Shown: positions 33,308-42,728, counted from the stretch's first letter. The stretch is DNA of 64,000 nucleotides from Collimonas fungivorans (GCF_001584145.1 NZ_CP013232.1:1240001-1304000); one strand, 5' to 3'. Notes: generated from the letters alone by a model not told the origin. Program-made: numbers and translations.

Positions 33308-34862
33308 GACTGCCCGCGGCTGGCAGGGCATACAATGCATACTGCTCGCGCAATACATTCTTTTGCACCTTGCCCATGGTGTTGCGCGGCAGTTCATCGG
33401 CGAAGAATACCTGCTTGGGCACCTTGAAGTTGGCGATCGAGGTTTTCATCAAGGCGATCACGTCCGCAGTTGTCAGCTTGGCTTCCGGCCGTTTCACGAT
33501 CACCGCGGTCACCGCTTCGCCGAAATCGATGTGCGGAATGCCGATCACCGCGGATTCCAGCACGCCGTCGATTTCATCGAGCACGCTTTCGATTTCCTTC
33601 GGATAGACGTTATAGCCGCCGGAGATGATCAGGTCCTTGCTGCGGCCGACTATAGACAGGTAACCCTGGCTGTCGAAACGGCCGACGTCGCCGGTCTTGA
33701 AATAACCGTCGGCGGTGAATTCCTCCGCGGTTTTTTCCGGCATGCGCCAGTAACCGTGGAATACATTCGGCCCCTTGACCTGGATATCGCCGATTTCACC
33801 GGCGCCGCAAACCGCGGCGCGGCCTTTGCTATCGGTTCCCATCAAGCGCAGCGACACGCCCGGCAGCGGCAGGCCGACGGTACCGCCGCGTCGTTCCTGC
33901 GCATACGGGTTGGAGGTCAGCATGGCGGTTTCGCTCATGCCGTAGCGCTCCAGTATGGTGTGGCCGGTGCGCGCGGCGAATTCGGCAAAGGTATCGGCCA
34001 GCAAGGGCGCCGAACCGGATACGAACAGGCGGATATTGCGGCAGGTGCCGCGGTCGAAGCTGCCGCTCGCCAGCAGCCGCACGTAATAGGTCGGCACGCC
34101 CATGAAGACAGTGCTGCGCGGCAGCTGGCGGCAGACGTCGGCGGCCTCGAACCTGGGCAGGAAAATCATCTTGCTGCCGTTCAGCAGCGCGCCGTTGGCC
34201 GCCACCAGCAAACCGTGGATGTGGAACAGCGGTAGCGCGTGCAGCAGTACGTCGTCCGCTTGCCAGTGCCAGTGTTGCTGCAGCACCTGGGCATTCGAGC
34301 CGATATTGCCGTGCGAAAGCATGGCGCCCTTGCTGCGGCCGGTGGTGCCCGAGGTATACAAGATGACGGCGAGGTCGTCAGTTTGCTTTTCAACTGTATT
34401 AAACGCATCCGGATGATGCATGGCGCGCGCCAGCAACGATCCGGAATTCCTGCGGCCATTGCCGCCTTCGTCCAGGGTAAACAGGTGGCGGGTGCCGGCC
34501 TTGAATGCAATCTGCGCCACCCAGCCGAAATTCTGCGGCGTGCAGACGAACACTGCCGGCTCCGCATCGCCGATGAAATATTCGATCTCGGCGGCGCGGT
34601 ATGCCGTGTTCAGCGGCAGGTAGACAAAACCGGCGCGCAGGGTCGCCAGGTAGAGTATCAGCGCCTCGGGCGATTTTTCCACCTGCGCGGCGATGCGGGC
34701 GCCGCTTGGCAAATCCAGGCTGCTGAGCAGATTGGCGATGCGGGCGGAAGCGCGTTCGATGTCGCCCCAGCTGTAGTACTGGCCGTCGTGGGTTTCGATG
34801 CAGCAGGCGGTGCTGTCGGCAGGGAAGCGGGACGCAAAAAGAGCGTAAAGATTGGCTGTCAT
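33294..34862 (-). CDS. Malonyl-CoA synthetase-like AMP-binding acyl-CoA ligase
   Basis: A 522-residue adenylate-forming enzyme that activates a carboxylic acid to its CoA thioester. The phosphate loop is LYTSGTTGRSKG (168-179). LERYGMSETAMLTSNPY and VGLPLPGVSLR are close to MatB-type malonyl-CoA synthetases, and PRNTMGKVQKNVL near the end carries the catalytic lysine. Its 3' end overlaps the convergent EVE gene by 14 bases. The start ATG at 34862 gives the normal family N-terminus; the frame is open 39 codons further. No malonate decarboxylase neighbours are present, so malonate as substrate is inferred. Confidence 0.82.
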   Translation of the reverse strand: MTANLYALFASRFPADSTACCIETHDGQYYSWGDIERASARIANLLSSLDLPSGARIAAQVEKSPEALILYLATLRAGFVYLPLNTAYRAAEIEYFIGDAEPAVFVCTPQNFGWVAQIAFKAGTRHLFTLDEGGNGRRNSGSLLARAMHHPDAFNTVEKQTDDLAVILYTSGTTGRSKGAMLSHGNIGSNAQVLQQHWHWQADDVLLHALPLFHIHGLLVAANGALLNGSKMIFLPRFEAADVCRQLPRSTVFMGVPTYYVRLLASGSFDRGTCRNIRLFVSGSAPLLADTFAEFAARTGHTILERYGMSETAMLTSNPYAQERRGGTVGLPLPGVSLRLMGTDSKGRAAVCGAGEIGDIQVKGPNVFHGYWRMPEKTAEEFTADGYFKTGDVGRFDSQGYLSIVGRSKDLIISGGYNVYPKEIESVLDEIDGVLESAVIGIPHIDFGEAVTAVIVKRPEAKLTTADVIALMKTSIANFKVPKQVFFADELPRNTMGKVQKNVLREQYALYALPAAGSLTPS

Positions 34863-34938
34863 GTTCAGTATGGGAAGGCGCCGGAAACGTGCTCCTGGCT
34901 GCTGCCAGGCGCACAGGTGCACGTTTGCCGTCGCTGGT

Positions 34939-35793
34939 TCAGGTAGGAGAGTTGCTTGCAGCCTTGGCCGGCGGCGCATCGGCGGGGCCGGCGTACTGGC
35001 GCGGATTCCTGTAAGCGATCACCAGCAGCACGATGCCCAGCACGATCATCGGCACCGACAGCATCTGGCCGGCGGAAATGGTGATGCCGCCGAAGGACAC
35101 GTTATAGTCCGGCACCCGGAAATATTCGGTGAAGAAACGGGCGCAGCCGTACAGCAGCGAAAACATGCCGGCCACCGCCATGCGCGGCCGCGGTTTGCGC
35201 GAGAATATCCAGAGGAGGATGAACAGCAGGATGCCGTCGACCAGCATCTGGTAGATCGGCGACGGATGGCGCGGCAGGTTGTCGACATTCGGCCAGATCA
35301 TGGCCCATGGCAGCGACGGATCGGAGACTACCCGGCCCGGCAGCTCGCCGTTGATGAAGTTGCCGAGGCGGCCGGCGGCATAGCCGAGCGGCACCATGGG
35401 CGCGATGAAATCCATGATGTCCATCAGCTTGCGGCCGGCTTTGCGGCCCCACCATGCCATGGCGATCAGGACGCCGAGAAAACCGCCGTGGAACGACATG
35501 CCGCCTTTCCAGACCGCGATGATTTCAGATGGATGCGAAAAATAATAAGCCGGATCGTAAAACAGCACCTGGCCCAGGCGGCCGCCGATCACCACCCCCA
35601 GTACGCCGTAAAACAGCATGTCGTCGATATCCTCTTTTTTCCAGCCGGCGGCGGCAACATGCGGCTGCTTGATCCTGATCCTGCCGATCCAGATGAACAG
35701 GATGAACGCCAGCAGGTACATCAAGCCGTACCAGCGTACATGGAGCGGGCCGAGGGAGAAGGCGATCGGGTCGGGCAGGGGATGAATCAGCAT
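34939..35793 (-). CDS. lgt: Prolipoprotein diacylglyceryl transferase
   Basis: A 284-residue inner-membrane enzyme that moves diacylglycerol from phosphatidylglycerol to the lipobox cysteine of prolipoproteins, the first step of lipoprotein maturation. The Lgt signature [14 protein letters not shown] lies at 141-154, and the essential His-Gly-Gly occurs at 102-104. Seven hydrophobic helices are visible. The opening [26 protein letters not shown] is abbreviated here to [16 protein letters not shown]. It starts 5 bases after the LysR gene on the same strand. Confidence 0.96.
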   Translation of the reverse strand: MLIHPLPDPIAFSLGPLHVRWYGLMYLLAFILFIWIGRIRIKQPHVAAAGWKKEDIDDMLFYGVLGVVIGGRLGQVLFYDPAYYFSHPSEIIAVWKGGMSFHGGFLGVLIAMAWWGRKAGRKLMDIMDFIAPMVPLGYAAGRLGNFINGELPGRVVSDPSLPWAMIWPNVDNLPRHPSPIYQMLVDGILLFILLWIFSRKPRPRMAVAGMFSLLYGCARFFTEYFRVPDYNVSFGGITISAGQMLSVPMIVLGIVLLVIAYRNPRQYAGPADAPPAKAASNSPT

Positions 35794-35798
35794 ATTCT

Positions 35799-36695
35799 TT
35801 ATTTCTTTCGTAACAATTCCAAAAAGGCTTGCAGTACCGGTGAAACATTATCGCGGCGCCAGGCCAGGCCGGTTTCGACCAAGGGTGTCTGGTCCTGCAA
35901 TTCACGATAGTCGACCCCCGGGCGTTGCAGGTTCGACACCGATTGTGGCACAAGCGCGATCCCCATGCCAGCCGACACCAGGCCGACGATGGTTTGCATC
36001 TGGATCGCTTCCTGGCCGATGTGAGGAGTGACGCCGGCGGCGCGGAAGCAGCCGAGGATGGTGTCGTGGAAACCGGGCGAGATGCGGCGCGGGAAAATGA
36101 TCAAAGGCATGTCGGCCAGGTCGCTCAGCGCAATTTTGCCTTTCTTCGCCCGCAAAGCCTTGAGCCCGCTGGGCGCCGCCAGGATCAGCGGTTCCGCCAG
36201 CACCGGCTGGTACTCCAGCGCCAGCTTGGCCCTGTCCGGCAGCGGCGGGATCAGCAGGCCGGCATCGATCCGGCCCTCCATCAGCTGCGCCAGCTGCAGG
36301 TCGCTGGTGGCTTCCTGCAAGTCGATCTGCACCTGCGGATAAGCTTCGCGGAAAGCGCGCAGCAGCGGCGGCAGGATGCTGTAGTCGGCGGTCGAGACAA
36401 ACGATAGCGTGAGCAGGCCGGATTCGCCGGAAGCTGCGCGCCGCACCAGGTCGGGCAGGGCAGCGGCCTGCTGCAGCAGGCGTTGCGCTTCCGGCAGCAG
36501 CGCCAGCCCGGCCGGCGTCAGCGCCACGCTGCGCTTGGTGCGGGCAAACAGCGGCGTGCCAAGATTGGCTTCCAGCGCCTGGATCGCTTGCGACAGCGGC
36601 GGCTGCGTCATGTGCAGGCGCAGCGCGGCGCGGCCGAAATGCCTTTCTTCGGCAACCGCGACGAAATAGCGCAGCTGGCGCAGCTCTATGTTCAT
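35799..36695 (-). CDS. LysR-family transcriptional regulator
   Basis: A 298-residue regulator. The winged helix spans residues 1-60 ([36 protein letters not shown]). A long linker helix and a two-lobed effector domain follow ([20 protein letters not shown]). The sequence of the effector domain is like BenM/CatM-type members. It lies directly upstream of lgt, and no divergent target gene is obvious. Target unknown. Confidence 0.92.
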   Translation of the reverse strand: MNIELRQLRYFVAVAEERHFGRAALRLHMTQPPLSQAIQALEANLGTPLFARTKRSVALTPAGLALLPEAQRLLQQAAALPDLVRRAASGESGLLTLSFVSTADYSILPPLLRAFREAYPQVQIDLQEATSDLQLAQLMEGRIDAGLLIPPLPDRAKLALEYQPVLAEPLILAAPSGLKALRAKKGKIALSDLADMPLIIFPRRISPGFHDTILGCFRAAGVTPHIGQEAIQMQTIVGLVSAGMGIALVPQSVSNLQRPGVDYRELQDQTPLVETGLAWRRDNVSPVLQAFLELLRKK

Positions 36696-36714
36696 GGATT
36701 CAAGCCTGGCTAAT

Positions 36715-36741
36715 AAAAAAGCCGGAGAGAAACCGGCTTTT
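36715..36741 (-). terminator. Terminator of the small Trp-rich protein gene
   Basis: Stem AAAGCCGG (36718-36725)/CCGGCTTT (36733-36740) with loop AGAGAAA. On the minus strand a six-base T-run follows the stem. It separates the Trp-rich gene from the LysR gene that follows on the same strand. Confidence 0.85.
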
Positions 36742-36769
36742 GTGTTGCGTAACAGTGCGCCCGAGCGCT

Positions 36770-37000
36770 TCAGCGCCGTTTATGGCTGTCAAAGGTCTTC
36801 TTGACGCGTTCTTTCCTGGTTTTTTCGATTTCCTCGTGGGCCTTGCGCTTGTCCAGGCCGAACATCCGTTCCAGGAACTCGAACCAGATAAAGGCGACCC
36901 CCATCAAGCCGGCGATCCACCACCACGAAATGCCGGCAAACGGACCGACTTCGAAGTATTTTAACGCTATTAACGAAACGATAATGATAATCAGTGGCAT
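36770..37000 (-). CDS. Small Trp-rich membrane protein (TIGR04438-type)
   Basis: A 76-residue protein with two hydrophobic segments (MPLIIIIVSLIALKYF and WWWIAGLMGVAFIWFEFL) around a Trp-rich turn (GISWWWIAG), and a basic helical tail (KAHEEIEKTRKERVKK). This form is the 'small Trp-rich protein' found mainly in betaproteobacteria. No function is known. AAGGGAATGCC precedes the ATG. It is divergent from the cytochrome c gene. Confidence 0.8.
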   Translation of the reverse strand: MPLIIIIVSLIALKYFEVGPFAGISWWWIAGLMGVAFIWFEFLERMFGLDKRKAHEEIEKTRKERVKKTFDSHKRR

Positions 37001-37163
37001 GGCATTCCCTTTTCTTTGCGGAAAGGATAGGGCGAAAGATGCTCCTGGTCAACGGATGTCGCTCTGATATGTCGGATTCCAGATGTATGTAGGTGTTTCA
37101 GGGATATGAGACAATACAAACGGGCAGGTAGAATGGTGTCACATTTTTTTGACGGAGATAAGA

Positions 37164-37475
37164 ATGAAACGTTTGTTGATCTGTGCACTGCTGGGCGCAA
37201 TGGCCTCGGGATCCGCCCTTGCGGACGCCGGCCTGGACCTGGCGAAGAGCAAGAACTGTATGGCATGCCACTCGGTGCAGAACAAAGTGGTCGGCCCGGC
37301 ATACAAGGACGTTGCGGCAAAATATGCTGGTCAAAAAGATGCGGAAGACAAGCTGGTGGCGAAAGTCATGAAGGGCGGATCAGGCACCTGGGGCGCGATC
37401 CCGATGCCGGCTAATCCGCAAGTCAGCGAAGCCGAAGCGCATACCCTGGTGAAATGGGTTTTGTCGCAGAAGTAA
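37164..37475 (+). CDS. Periplasmic class I c-type cytochrome
   Basis: A 103-residue electron carrier. Residues 1-20 are a Sec signal peptide (GAMASGSALA). The haem-binding motif CMACH gives Cys32, Cys35 and axial His36, and Met81 in AIPMPAN is the likely second ligand. Overall it resembles cytochrome c-551/c-552 of Pseudomonas and Burkholderiales. GACGGAG lies 8 bases before the ATG. A perfect 10-base terminator hairpin follows, so it is monocistronic. Confidence 0.93.
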   Translation: MKRLLICALLGAMASGSALADAGLDLAKSKNCMACHSVQNKVVGPAYKDVAAKYAGQKDAEDKLVAKVMKGGSGTWGAIPMPANPQVSEAEAHTLVKWVLSQK

Positions 37476-37496
37476 TACAGCCGGCCATGCCGCAAC

Positions 37497-37523
37497 AAGG
37501 CGCTCAAGTGAGCGCCTTTTTTT
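37497..37523 (+). terminator. Terminator of the cytochrome c gene
   Basis: A perfect ten-base stem (AAGGCGCTCA/TGAGCGCCTT, 37497-37506 and 37509-37518) is followed by T7, 21 bases after the stop. Confidence 0.9.
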
Positions 37524-37582
37524 ACGGCCTTGACCTTGACCCGCGCAAGCCAGGATACGGGGCCGGTTGCCGGCCCCTGCTG

Positions 37583-38662
37583 TCAGTAGCGGGCTGTGCT
37601 TTTGGTCACCAGCGGCAACGCCATGGTTTGCTGGCCATCGACGGTGGCGCCGGCAAAGGCGAGGCTGGGCGCCAAGTGCCGATTGATTTCAACCGGGAAA
37701 CCCAGTACCGGTTTCGACACCTCGTCGAGAATCGCGATCTGCGCCGGCGTCAGGCTGATTTCGAGCGCAGCCAGGTTGGCCCGCAGCTGATCAATCCGGC
37801 GCGCGCCGACCAGGGTTGAAGTCACGCCTGGCCGGCTTTGCACCCAGGCCAGCGCCACGGCGGCCGGACTGGCGTCCAGTTCCGCGGCGACCGACTTGAG
37901 GGCGTCCACCACGAGATAGTGCGCCTCGGTCGGCATGCCTACCAGGGCGCCGCGATCGGAGACAACGCTGGCAGCATTCTCACGGGTGTATTTGCCCGAC
38001 AACCAGCCATTCTTGAGCGGACTCCAGGGCATGACGCCAAGGCCCAGTTCCTGCGCCATCGGCGTCAGCTCGCCCTCGACTGTCCGCTCCAGCAAGGAGT
38101 ACTCGACCTGCAGGGCGATCAGCGGCGTCCAGCCGCGGAACTGCGCGATAAGCTGCGCCTGCGCCACCTTCCAGGCCGGGGCGTCGGAAACCCCCAGGTA
38201 GCGCACCTTGCCGGAAGTCACCAGGTCATCCATGGCGCGCATGGTTTCTTCGATTGGCGTGCCGCGGTCCCAGTTGTGCATCCAGTAAAGATCGATGTAA
38301 TCGGTTTGCAGGCGCCGCAGCGACTGTTCGCACTGCTCGACGATCGCCTTGCGGCCAGCGCCGCCGCCGTTTGGATCGCCAAGGTGAAGGTTGCCGAAGA
38401 ATTTGGTGGCGATGACCTTGCGGTCGCGGCCTTTGCGGCGAGCGAAGAAATCGCCGATGATCTTTTCGGAATGGCCGACGGTATAGATATTGGCGGTGTC
38501 GATGAAATTGCCGCCGCGTTCGAAATACTCGCTCAGGATGGCTTCCGATTCCGCCGCAGTGGAACCCCAGCCCCATTCTTCGCCAAAGGTCATGGTGCCC
38601 AGGCAGAACGGGCTGACGCGCAGGCCGGAACGGCCAAGGGTGACATAGGAATCTAGTGACAT
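37583..38662 (-). CDS. Aldo/keto reductase
   Basis: A 359-residue NADPH-dependent (beta/alpha)8-barrel oxidoreductase. The catalytic tetrad is visible: Asp55 and Tyr60 (FIDTANIYTVGHSE), Lys87 (VIATKFFG) and His129 (DLYWMHNWD). It resembles the YajO/voltage-gated-channel-beta-like branch acting on small aldehydes. The ATG at 38662 has AAGGAG 7 bases before it; the long open extension upstream is not used. It is divergent from an AraC regulator, which is probably its activator. Confidence 0.92.
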   Translation of the reverse strand: MSLDSYVTLGRSGLRVSPFCLGTMTFGEEWGWGSTAAESEAILSEYFERGGNFIDTANIYTVGHSEKIIGDFFARRKGRDRKVIATKFFGNLHLGDPNGGGAGRKAIVEQCEQSLRRLQTDYIDLYWMHNWDRGTPIEETMRAMDDLVTSGKVRYLGVSDAPAWKVAQAQLIAQFRGWTPLIALQVEYSLLERTVEGELTPMAQELGLGVMPWSPLKNGWLSGKYTRENAASVVSDRGALVGMPTEAHYLVVDALKSVAAELDASPAAVALAWVQSRPGVTSTLVGARRIDQLRANLAALEISLTPAQIAILDEVSKPVLGFPVEINRHLAPSLAFAGATVDGQQTMALPLVTKSTARY

Positions 38663-38847
38663 GTTGTTGCTCCTTAAGAAAATCGTGGATGAGCGCAAGC
38701 GCCGCCGGTATTGAGCTTTTATGAAAACATGCGACGCGGCTGCGCCGCTAGATCGATGGACGCAAGCTCTTGCACGATCCTGCCAATTGCGGGGAGTTTG
38801 TGCATCCCGGTCTTGCGTTTCGCACGTTCGCCGGTTACGGTACAAGC

Positions 38848-39747
38848 ATGGAACCACTTGCCGAACTTCGCCTGCTGATCGCGCGCCATGCCGGACACGG
38901 CCTCACCGACACCGCTTTCCCCGGCCTCAAGCTGATGGCGTCGGACTTCACTACGCAACCTGTCCACCATGTGTCCGAGCCGGCGTTCGCCGTGATGGCG
39001 CAAGGCGCCAAACGCGCGGTGCTGGGCGACAAGCTGTTTGAATACGGCGCCGGCCAGTACCTGGTGGTGTCGGTTGACCTGCCGATCGCCAGCCATGTGT
39101 CGCGGGCCAGCGCTGCGGAGCCGTTTCTTGGACTTGGCCTGATATTGAGGCCGACAGCCGTCGCTACCCTGCTGGTGGAGACTGCCGCCAGCGAATCCGC
39201 CTCCGGCGAACTGTCTGGCATGGGCGTCAGCGACGCCGGCACGGAATTGCTGGATGCCGTGGTGCGCCTGCTCCGTCTGCTGGAGCATCCGCGCGACTTG
39301 CCGGTGCTGGGGCCGATGATCGAACGCGAAATCCTGTGGCGGCTGCTCACCGGCGAACAGGGCGCCATGCTGCGCCAGATCGGCTTGGCCGATAGCCGGC
39401 TATCGCAAATCGGCCGTGCCATCCGCTGGATCCGCAGCCATTACGCCGAGACTTTTCCGATCGAGGAACTGGCCCGGCTGGCGGCGATGAGCGTCTCGTC
39501 CTTCCATCGGCATTTCCGCGCGGTGACCGCGATGAGCCCGTTGCAGTACCAGAAGCAGATCCGCCTGCAAGAGGCGCGCTCGCGGCTGCTGGCGCAATCC
39601 GAAGATGCCGCGGCGGTCGGTTTCAGCGTCGGCTACGAGAGTCCGTCGCAGTTCAGCCGCGAATACAGCCGCCTGTTCGGCGCGCCGCCAGGCCGCGACG
39701 CGGCGCGATTGCGAGCCGGTTCGCCGCTGGAGCGGAGCGTGATTTGA
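38848..39747 (+). CDS. AraC-family transcriptional regulator
   Basis: A regulator of about 299 residues. The N-terminal domain (FAVMAQGAKRAVLGDKLFEY, YLVVSVDLPIASHV) is of the AraC_N type often found next to oxidoreductase genes. Two C-terminal helix-turn-helix motifs follow (IEELARLAAMSVSSFHRHF and AAAVGFSVGYESPSQFSREY). It is divergent from the aldo/keto reductase gene, its probable target. The start is uncertain; a TTG 26 codons earlier keeps the same frame. Confidence 0.9.
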   Translation: MEPLAELRLLIARHAGHGLTDTAFPGLKLMASDFTTQPVHHVSEPAFAVMAQGAKRAVLGDKLFEYGAGQYLVVSVDLPIASHVSRASAAEPFLGLGLILRPTAVATLLVETAASESASGELSGMGVSDAGTELLDAVVRLLRLLEHPRDLPVLGPMIEREILWRLLTGEQGAMLRQIGLADSRLSQIGRAIRWIRSHYAETFPIEELARLAAMSVSSFHRHFRAVTAMSPLQYQKQIRLQEARSRLLAQSEDAAAVGFSVGYESPSQFSREYSRLFGAPPGRDAARLRAGSPLERSVI

Positions 39748-39769
39748 GCGGCGGTCTCAAAAATCAGAA

Positions 39770-39839
39770 GTAGGGTGGGCACGCTTTTGTGCCCACGCGG
39801 AAGCGCTACAGCGTGGGCACAAAAGCGTGCCCACCCTAC
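39770..39839. repeat. REPIN-like double palindrome (GTAGGGTGGGC family, copy 2)
   Basis: Two 29-base arms (39770-39798 and 39811-39839) are perfect inverted complements around GGAAGCGCTACA. Each arm holds a smaller palindrome, GTGGGCAC and GTGCCCAC around GCTTTT. The element is therefore two GTAGGGTGGGCAC hairpins facing each other. It lies between the convergent araC-type gene and the first LivK-like gene. This matches the architecture of REP doublets (REPINs). Confidence 0.85.
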
Positions 39840-39886
39840 ACACAAAAGTTTTTTTGCACCTATAGAAAAATCAGATGAATCGTAAA

Positions 39887-39919
39887 CAAAAAAAGCGCCC
39901 CGGATGCCGGAGCGCTTTT
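39887..39919 (-). terminator. Terminator of LivK-like gene A
   Basis: AAAAGCGC and GCGCTTTT with inner CCGG/CCGG around ATG form a strong hairpin with one mismatch. On the minus strand a long T-run follows. It is 19 bases after the stop. Confidence 0.88.
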
Positions 39920-39938
39920 CAATTGCAGGAAAGAGCTG

Positions 39939-41081
39939 TTATTTAGTCACTGCCAGCTGCGAGCGTTGCGCACCACGATAGGTGTACAAGGTGATGGTGC
40001 CGTCCTTGATGTCCCCTTTGGAGTCGAACGAGATCATGCCGGTCACGCCCTTGTGCTGGATCTTGGCCAGTTCCGGCAGGTATTTTTTCGGATCGGCCGA
40101 CTTGGCTTTTTGCATGGCGTCCACCATGGTCATCAAGGCATCGTAGGTATATGGCGCATAGATCACGACGTCCTTGCCGTACTTGATCTTGTAAGCGGTC
40201 TTGTAGGCATCCAGCCCTTTCCGGGCCGACTCTTCGACACCGCCGGCTTCGGCGCAGATTACCTGGTCGTTGCTGATGCCGTCGCCGGCCAGCTTGGGCA
40301 GGTCGGAAGTGCAGATGGCATCGCCGCCCATGAACTTGGCCTTGATTCCCAGCTGCTTCATCTGGCGCAGCATGGGGCCGGCGCCGGCATCCAATCCGCC
40401 AAAGAACACGACGTCGGGTTTCTTGGCCTTGAACGAGGTCAGGATTGCATTGAAATCGGTCGCCTTGTCGCTGGTGTACTGGGTTGCCACGATGGTCATG
40501 CCGGCGGCTTTGGCGGCCTTGGTGAATTCTTCCGCCAGGCCCTGGCCGTAGGCGGTGCGGTCGTCGATTACCGCTGCGGTCTTGGCATGCAGCGTCTTGG
40601 CCGCATAACGGCCGAGGGCGCCGCCCAGCTGGCTGTCGTTGGCCACCACGCGGAAGGTGGTATTGAAACCTTGCTGGGTGTATTTGGCGCTGGTAGTCGA
40701 CGGCGAGATTTGCGGGATGCCGGCGTCGTAGTAGATTTTCGATGCAGGAATCGAGGTGCCCGAATTGACGTGGCCGATGACGCCGGCGACTTTGGCGTCG
40801 ACCAGTTTCTGCGCCACCGCGGTTGCCTGCTTGGGATCGGATGCGTCGTCTTCCGCCATCAGGACGAACCTGATTTTTTTGCCGTCCAGCGTCAGGCCCT
40901 GCTTGTTCAGTTCTTCGATCGCCATCCTGGCGCCGTTTTCATTGTCTTTGCCGATGTGGGCGATAGGGCCGGTGATCGGGCCGACGTGGGCGATCTTGAC
41001 CACTTGTTCCTGTGCATGGGCGCTGGCGGACAGGGACAAGGCGATAGCCGCGGCCAGCGGGATCATTTTGGTGGTGTGCAC
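39939..41081 (-). CDS. Branched-chain amino acid ABC substrate-binding protein (LivK-like, A)
   Basis: A 380-residue periplasmic binding protein of the type I (LIV/ANF receptor) fold. Its signal peptide ends SASAHA. Family segments are KIAHVGPITGPIAHIGKDNENG, split here as KIAHVGPITGP and AHIGKDNENG, then EDDASDPKQATAVAQKLVD and TAYGQGLAEEF. It starts at GTG with GGAG 8 bases before it. It is the most diverged of three tandem copies and has its own promoter motif and terminator. No permease or ATPase genes are in the window. Confidence 0.92.
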   Translation of the reverse strand: MHTTKMIPLAAAIALSLSASAHAQEQVVKIAHVGPITGPIAHIGKDNENGARMAIEELNKQGLTLDGKKIRFVLMAEDDASDPKQATAVAQKLVDAKVAGVIGHVNSGTSIPASKIYYDAGIPQISPSTTSAKYTQQGFNTTFRVVANDSQLGGALGRYAAKTLHAKTAAVIDDRTAYGQGLAEEFTKAAKAAGMTIVATQYTSDKATDFNAILTSFKAKKPDVVFFGGLDAGAGPMLRQMKQLGIKAKFMGGDAICTSDLPKLAGDGISNDQVICAEAGGVEESARKGLDAYKTAYKIKYGKDVVIYAPYTYDALMTMVDAMQKAKSADPKKYLPELAKIQHKGVTGMISFDSKGDIKDGTITLYTYRGAQRSQLAVTK

Positions 41082-41167
41082 TGGATTTTCTCCTAAGGAT
41101 TTTTAATGTAATTGATGGTAAGTTTTTTCAGCCATCCGACGTTGATTTCAGTCTGGTCAGGGACTTA

Positions 41168-41179
41168 AACGTTACAACA
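41168..41179 (-). promoter_or_regulatory. Shared 12-mer upstream of LivK-like gene A
   Basis: AACGTTACAACA (TGTTGTAACGTT on the transcribed strand) lies 87 bases before the start codon. The identical 12-mer precedes the two sister genes. It probably covers the -10/start-site area of a common promoter. Confidence 0.65.
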
Positions 41180-41269
41180 ATACAAAAGCCAGGCAAAGCG
41201 CTTTTATATGTTTTTTTATCAATCCGGCAGAATGAAATGCGTAAACCTCATGGCAGCGCCCGCGCAAAT

Positions 41270-41304
41270 AAAAAAGCGCCCCGGCGCTAAGGCCGAGGCG
41301 CTTC
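41270..41304 (-). terminator. Terminator of LivK-like gene B
   Basis: AAGCGCC (41274-41280) and GGCGCTT (41297-41303) pair, with an inner CGG/CCG, and on the minus strand a six-base T-run follows. It lies 25 bases after the stop of the gene at 41329. Confidence 0.85.
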
Positions 41305-41328
41305 CATGCAACAGTTGCTGAATGTAAT

Positions 41329-42480
41329 TTACTTGGTGACGGTCAGCAAGGTACGCTTGCCGTCCTTGTAGGTATACAGGGTCAGCGTGCCGTCCTTGAT
41401 ATCGCCTTTGGCGTCGAACGCGATCATGCCGGTCACGCCCTTGTGATGGATCTTGACCAGCTCCGGCAGGTATTTTTTCGGATCGGCGGAATTGGCCTTC
41501 TGCATGGCTTCCACCATGGTCATCACGGAATCGTAGGAGTAGGGCGCGTACAGCTTGACTTCGGCGTTGAACTTCTTCTGGAACGCTGCCTTGAAATCCT
41601 CCAGGCCCTTCTTGCCCGATTCCTCGACGCCGCCGGCTTCGGCGCAAACCACCTGGTCGTTGATCAGGCCATCGCCGGCCAGCTTGCCCAGTTCGGCCGT
41701 GCACATGCCGTCGCCGCCCATGAACTTGGCCTTGATGCCGAGCGCCTTCATCTGGCGCAGCATCGGTCCGGCCACCGCATCCATGCCGCCGAAGAAGATC
41801 ACGTCCGGATTCTTGGCCTTGATCGAGGTCAGGATGGCGTTGAAGTCGGTTGCCTTGTCGTTGGTGAACTGGGTTGCGACGATATTGACGCCGGCGCTTT
41901 TGGCGCCCTTGGCGAATTCCTGCGCGACGCCCTGGCCGTAGGCGGTGCGGTCGTCGATCACGGCGATGTTCTTGGCTTTCAGCGTGGTGGCTGCGTAACG
42001 TCCCAGCGTGCCGCCCAGCTGGCCGTCGTTGGCGACCACGCGGAATACGCTGTTAAAACCCTGCTGCGTGTATTTCGGGCTGGTGGCGGCAGGCGAGATT
42101 TGCGGGATGCCGGCATCGTAGTAAATTTTCGAAGCGGGAATCGTGGTGCCCGAATTCAGGTGGCCGATGACGCCGTCGATCTTGGCGTCCACCAGTTTTT
42201 GCGCTGCTGCCGTGCCTTGCTTGGGATCGGATGCATCGTCTTCCGCCAGCAGCACGAACTTGATTTTCTTGCCGCCCAGGGTAATGCCCTTGGCGTTCAG
42301 TTCTTCGACCGCCATCTTGGCGCCGTTTTCCATGTCCTTGCCGAGGTGGGCGGAAGGGCCGGTCACCGGGCCGACGTGGCCGATCTTGACGATTTGTTCT
42401 TCAGCGTGAGCCGAGCCTGCTGCGCCCAGCGCCAACGCGACTGCTGCAGCCAGCGGCAACATTTTGTTCTTCATCTGCAC
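41329..42480 (-). CDS. Branched-chain amino acid ABC substrate-binding protein (LivK-like, B)
   Basis: A 383-residue member of the same family, with a signal peptide ending GSAHA. EDDASDPKQGTAAAQKLVD, LNSGTTIPASKIYYDAGIPQ and TAYGQGVAQEFAKGAKSAG are shared with copies A and C. The start is the GTG at 42480, which is 6 bases after AGGAGG, the same spacing as in copy C; an ATG two codons later is also possible. It has its own promoter motif and terminator, so it is a separate transcription unit. Confidence 0.92.
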   Translation of the reverse strand: MQMKNKMLPLAAAVALALGAAGSAHAEEQIVKIGHVGPVTGPSAHLGKDMENGAKMAVEELNAKGITLGGKKIKFVLLAEDDASDPKQGTAAAQKLVDAKIDGVIGHLNSGTTIPASKIYYDAGIPQISPAATSPKYTQQGFNSVFRVVANDGQLGGTLGRYAATTLKAKNIAVIDDRTAYGQGVAQEFAKGAKSAGVNIVATQFTNDKATDFNAILTSIKAKNPDVIFFGGMDAVAGPMLRQMKALGIKAKFMGGDGMCTAELGKLAGDGLINDQVVCAEAGGVEESGKKGLEDFKAAFQKKFNAEVKLYAPYSYDSVMTMVEAMQKANSADPKKYLPELVKIHHKGVTGMIAFDAKGDIKDGTLTLYTYKDGKRTLLTVTK

Positions 42481-42550
42481 GTGTTTCCTCCTGAGGGTTT
42501 ATACAAGGTAAGTGAAAGCAATTTCCGCTGTCCAAGGAGCGGAACATGTA

Positions 42551-42562
42551 AACGTTACAACA
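42551..42562 (-). promoter_or_regulatory. Shared 12-mer upstream of LivK-like gene B
   Basis: The same AACGTTACAACA occurs 71 bases before the GTG start. AAAGCC and GGATTTT-like sequence lies just upstream in the transcription direction, as in the sister promoters. Confidence 0.65.
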
Positions 42563-42680
42563 GAACAAAATCCTCGTATAGGCTTTTTCCTGCATTTTAG
42601 GCAATACCCTTGCGGTCCGTACGGGGATTGATGCAGGCGGCAGAATGGGAGAGATGGTGTGCAGATTTTCAGCAGGCGAA

Positions 42681-42709
42681 AAAAAACGCCCCGGTTGCCG
42701 GGGCGTTTT
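42681..42709 (-). terminator. Terminator of LivK-like gene C
   Basis: A perfect 13-base stem (AAAAACGCCCCGG/CCGGGGCGTTTTT) closes on TTG, 20 bases after the stop. On the minus strand the T-run extends to eight bases. Confidence 0.92.
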
Positions 42710-42728
42710 TATCAGAGACGCGCGACGA

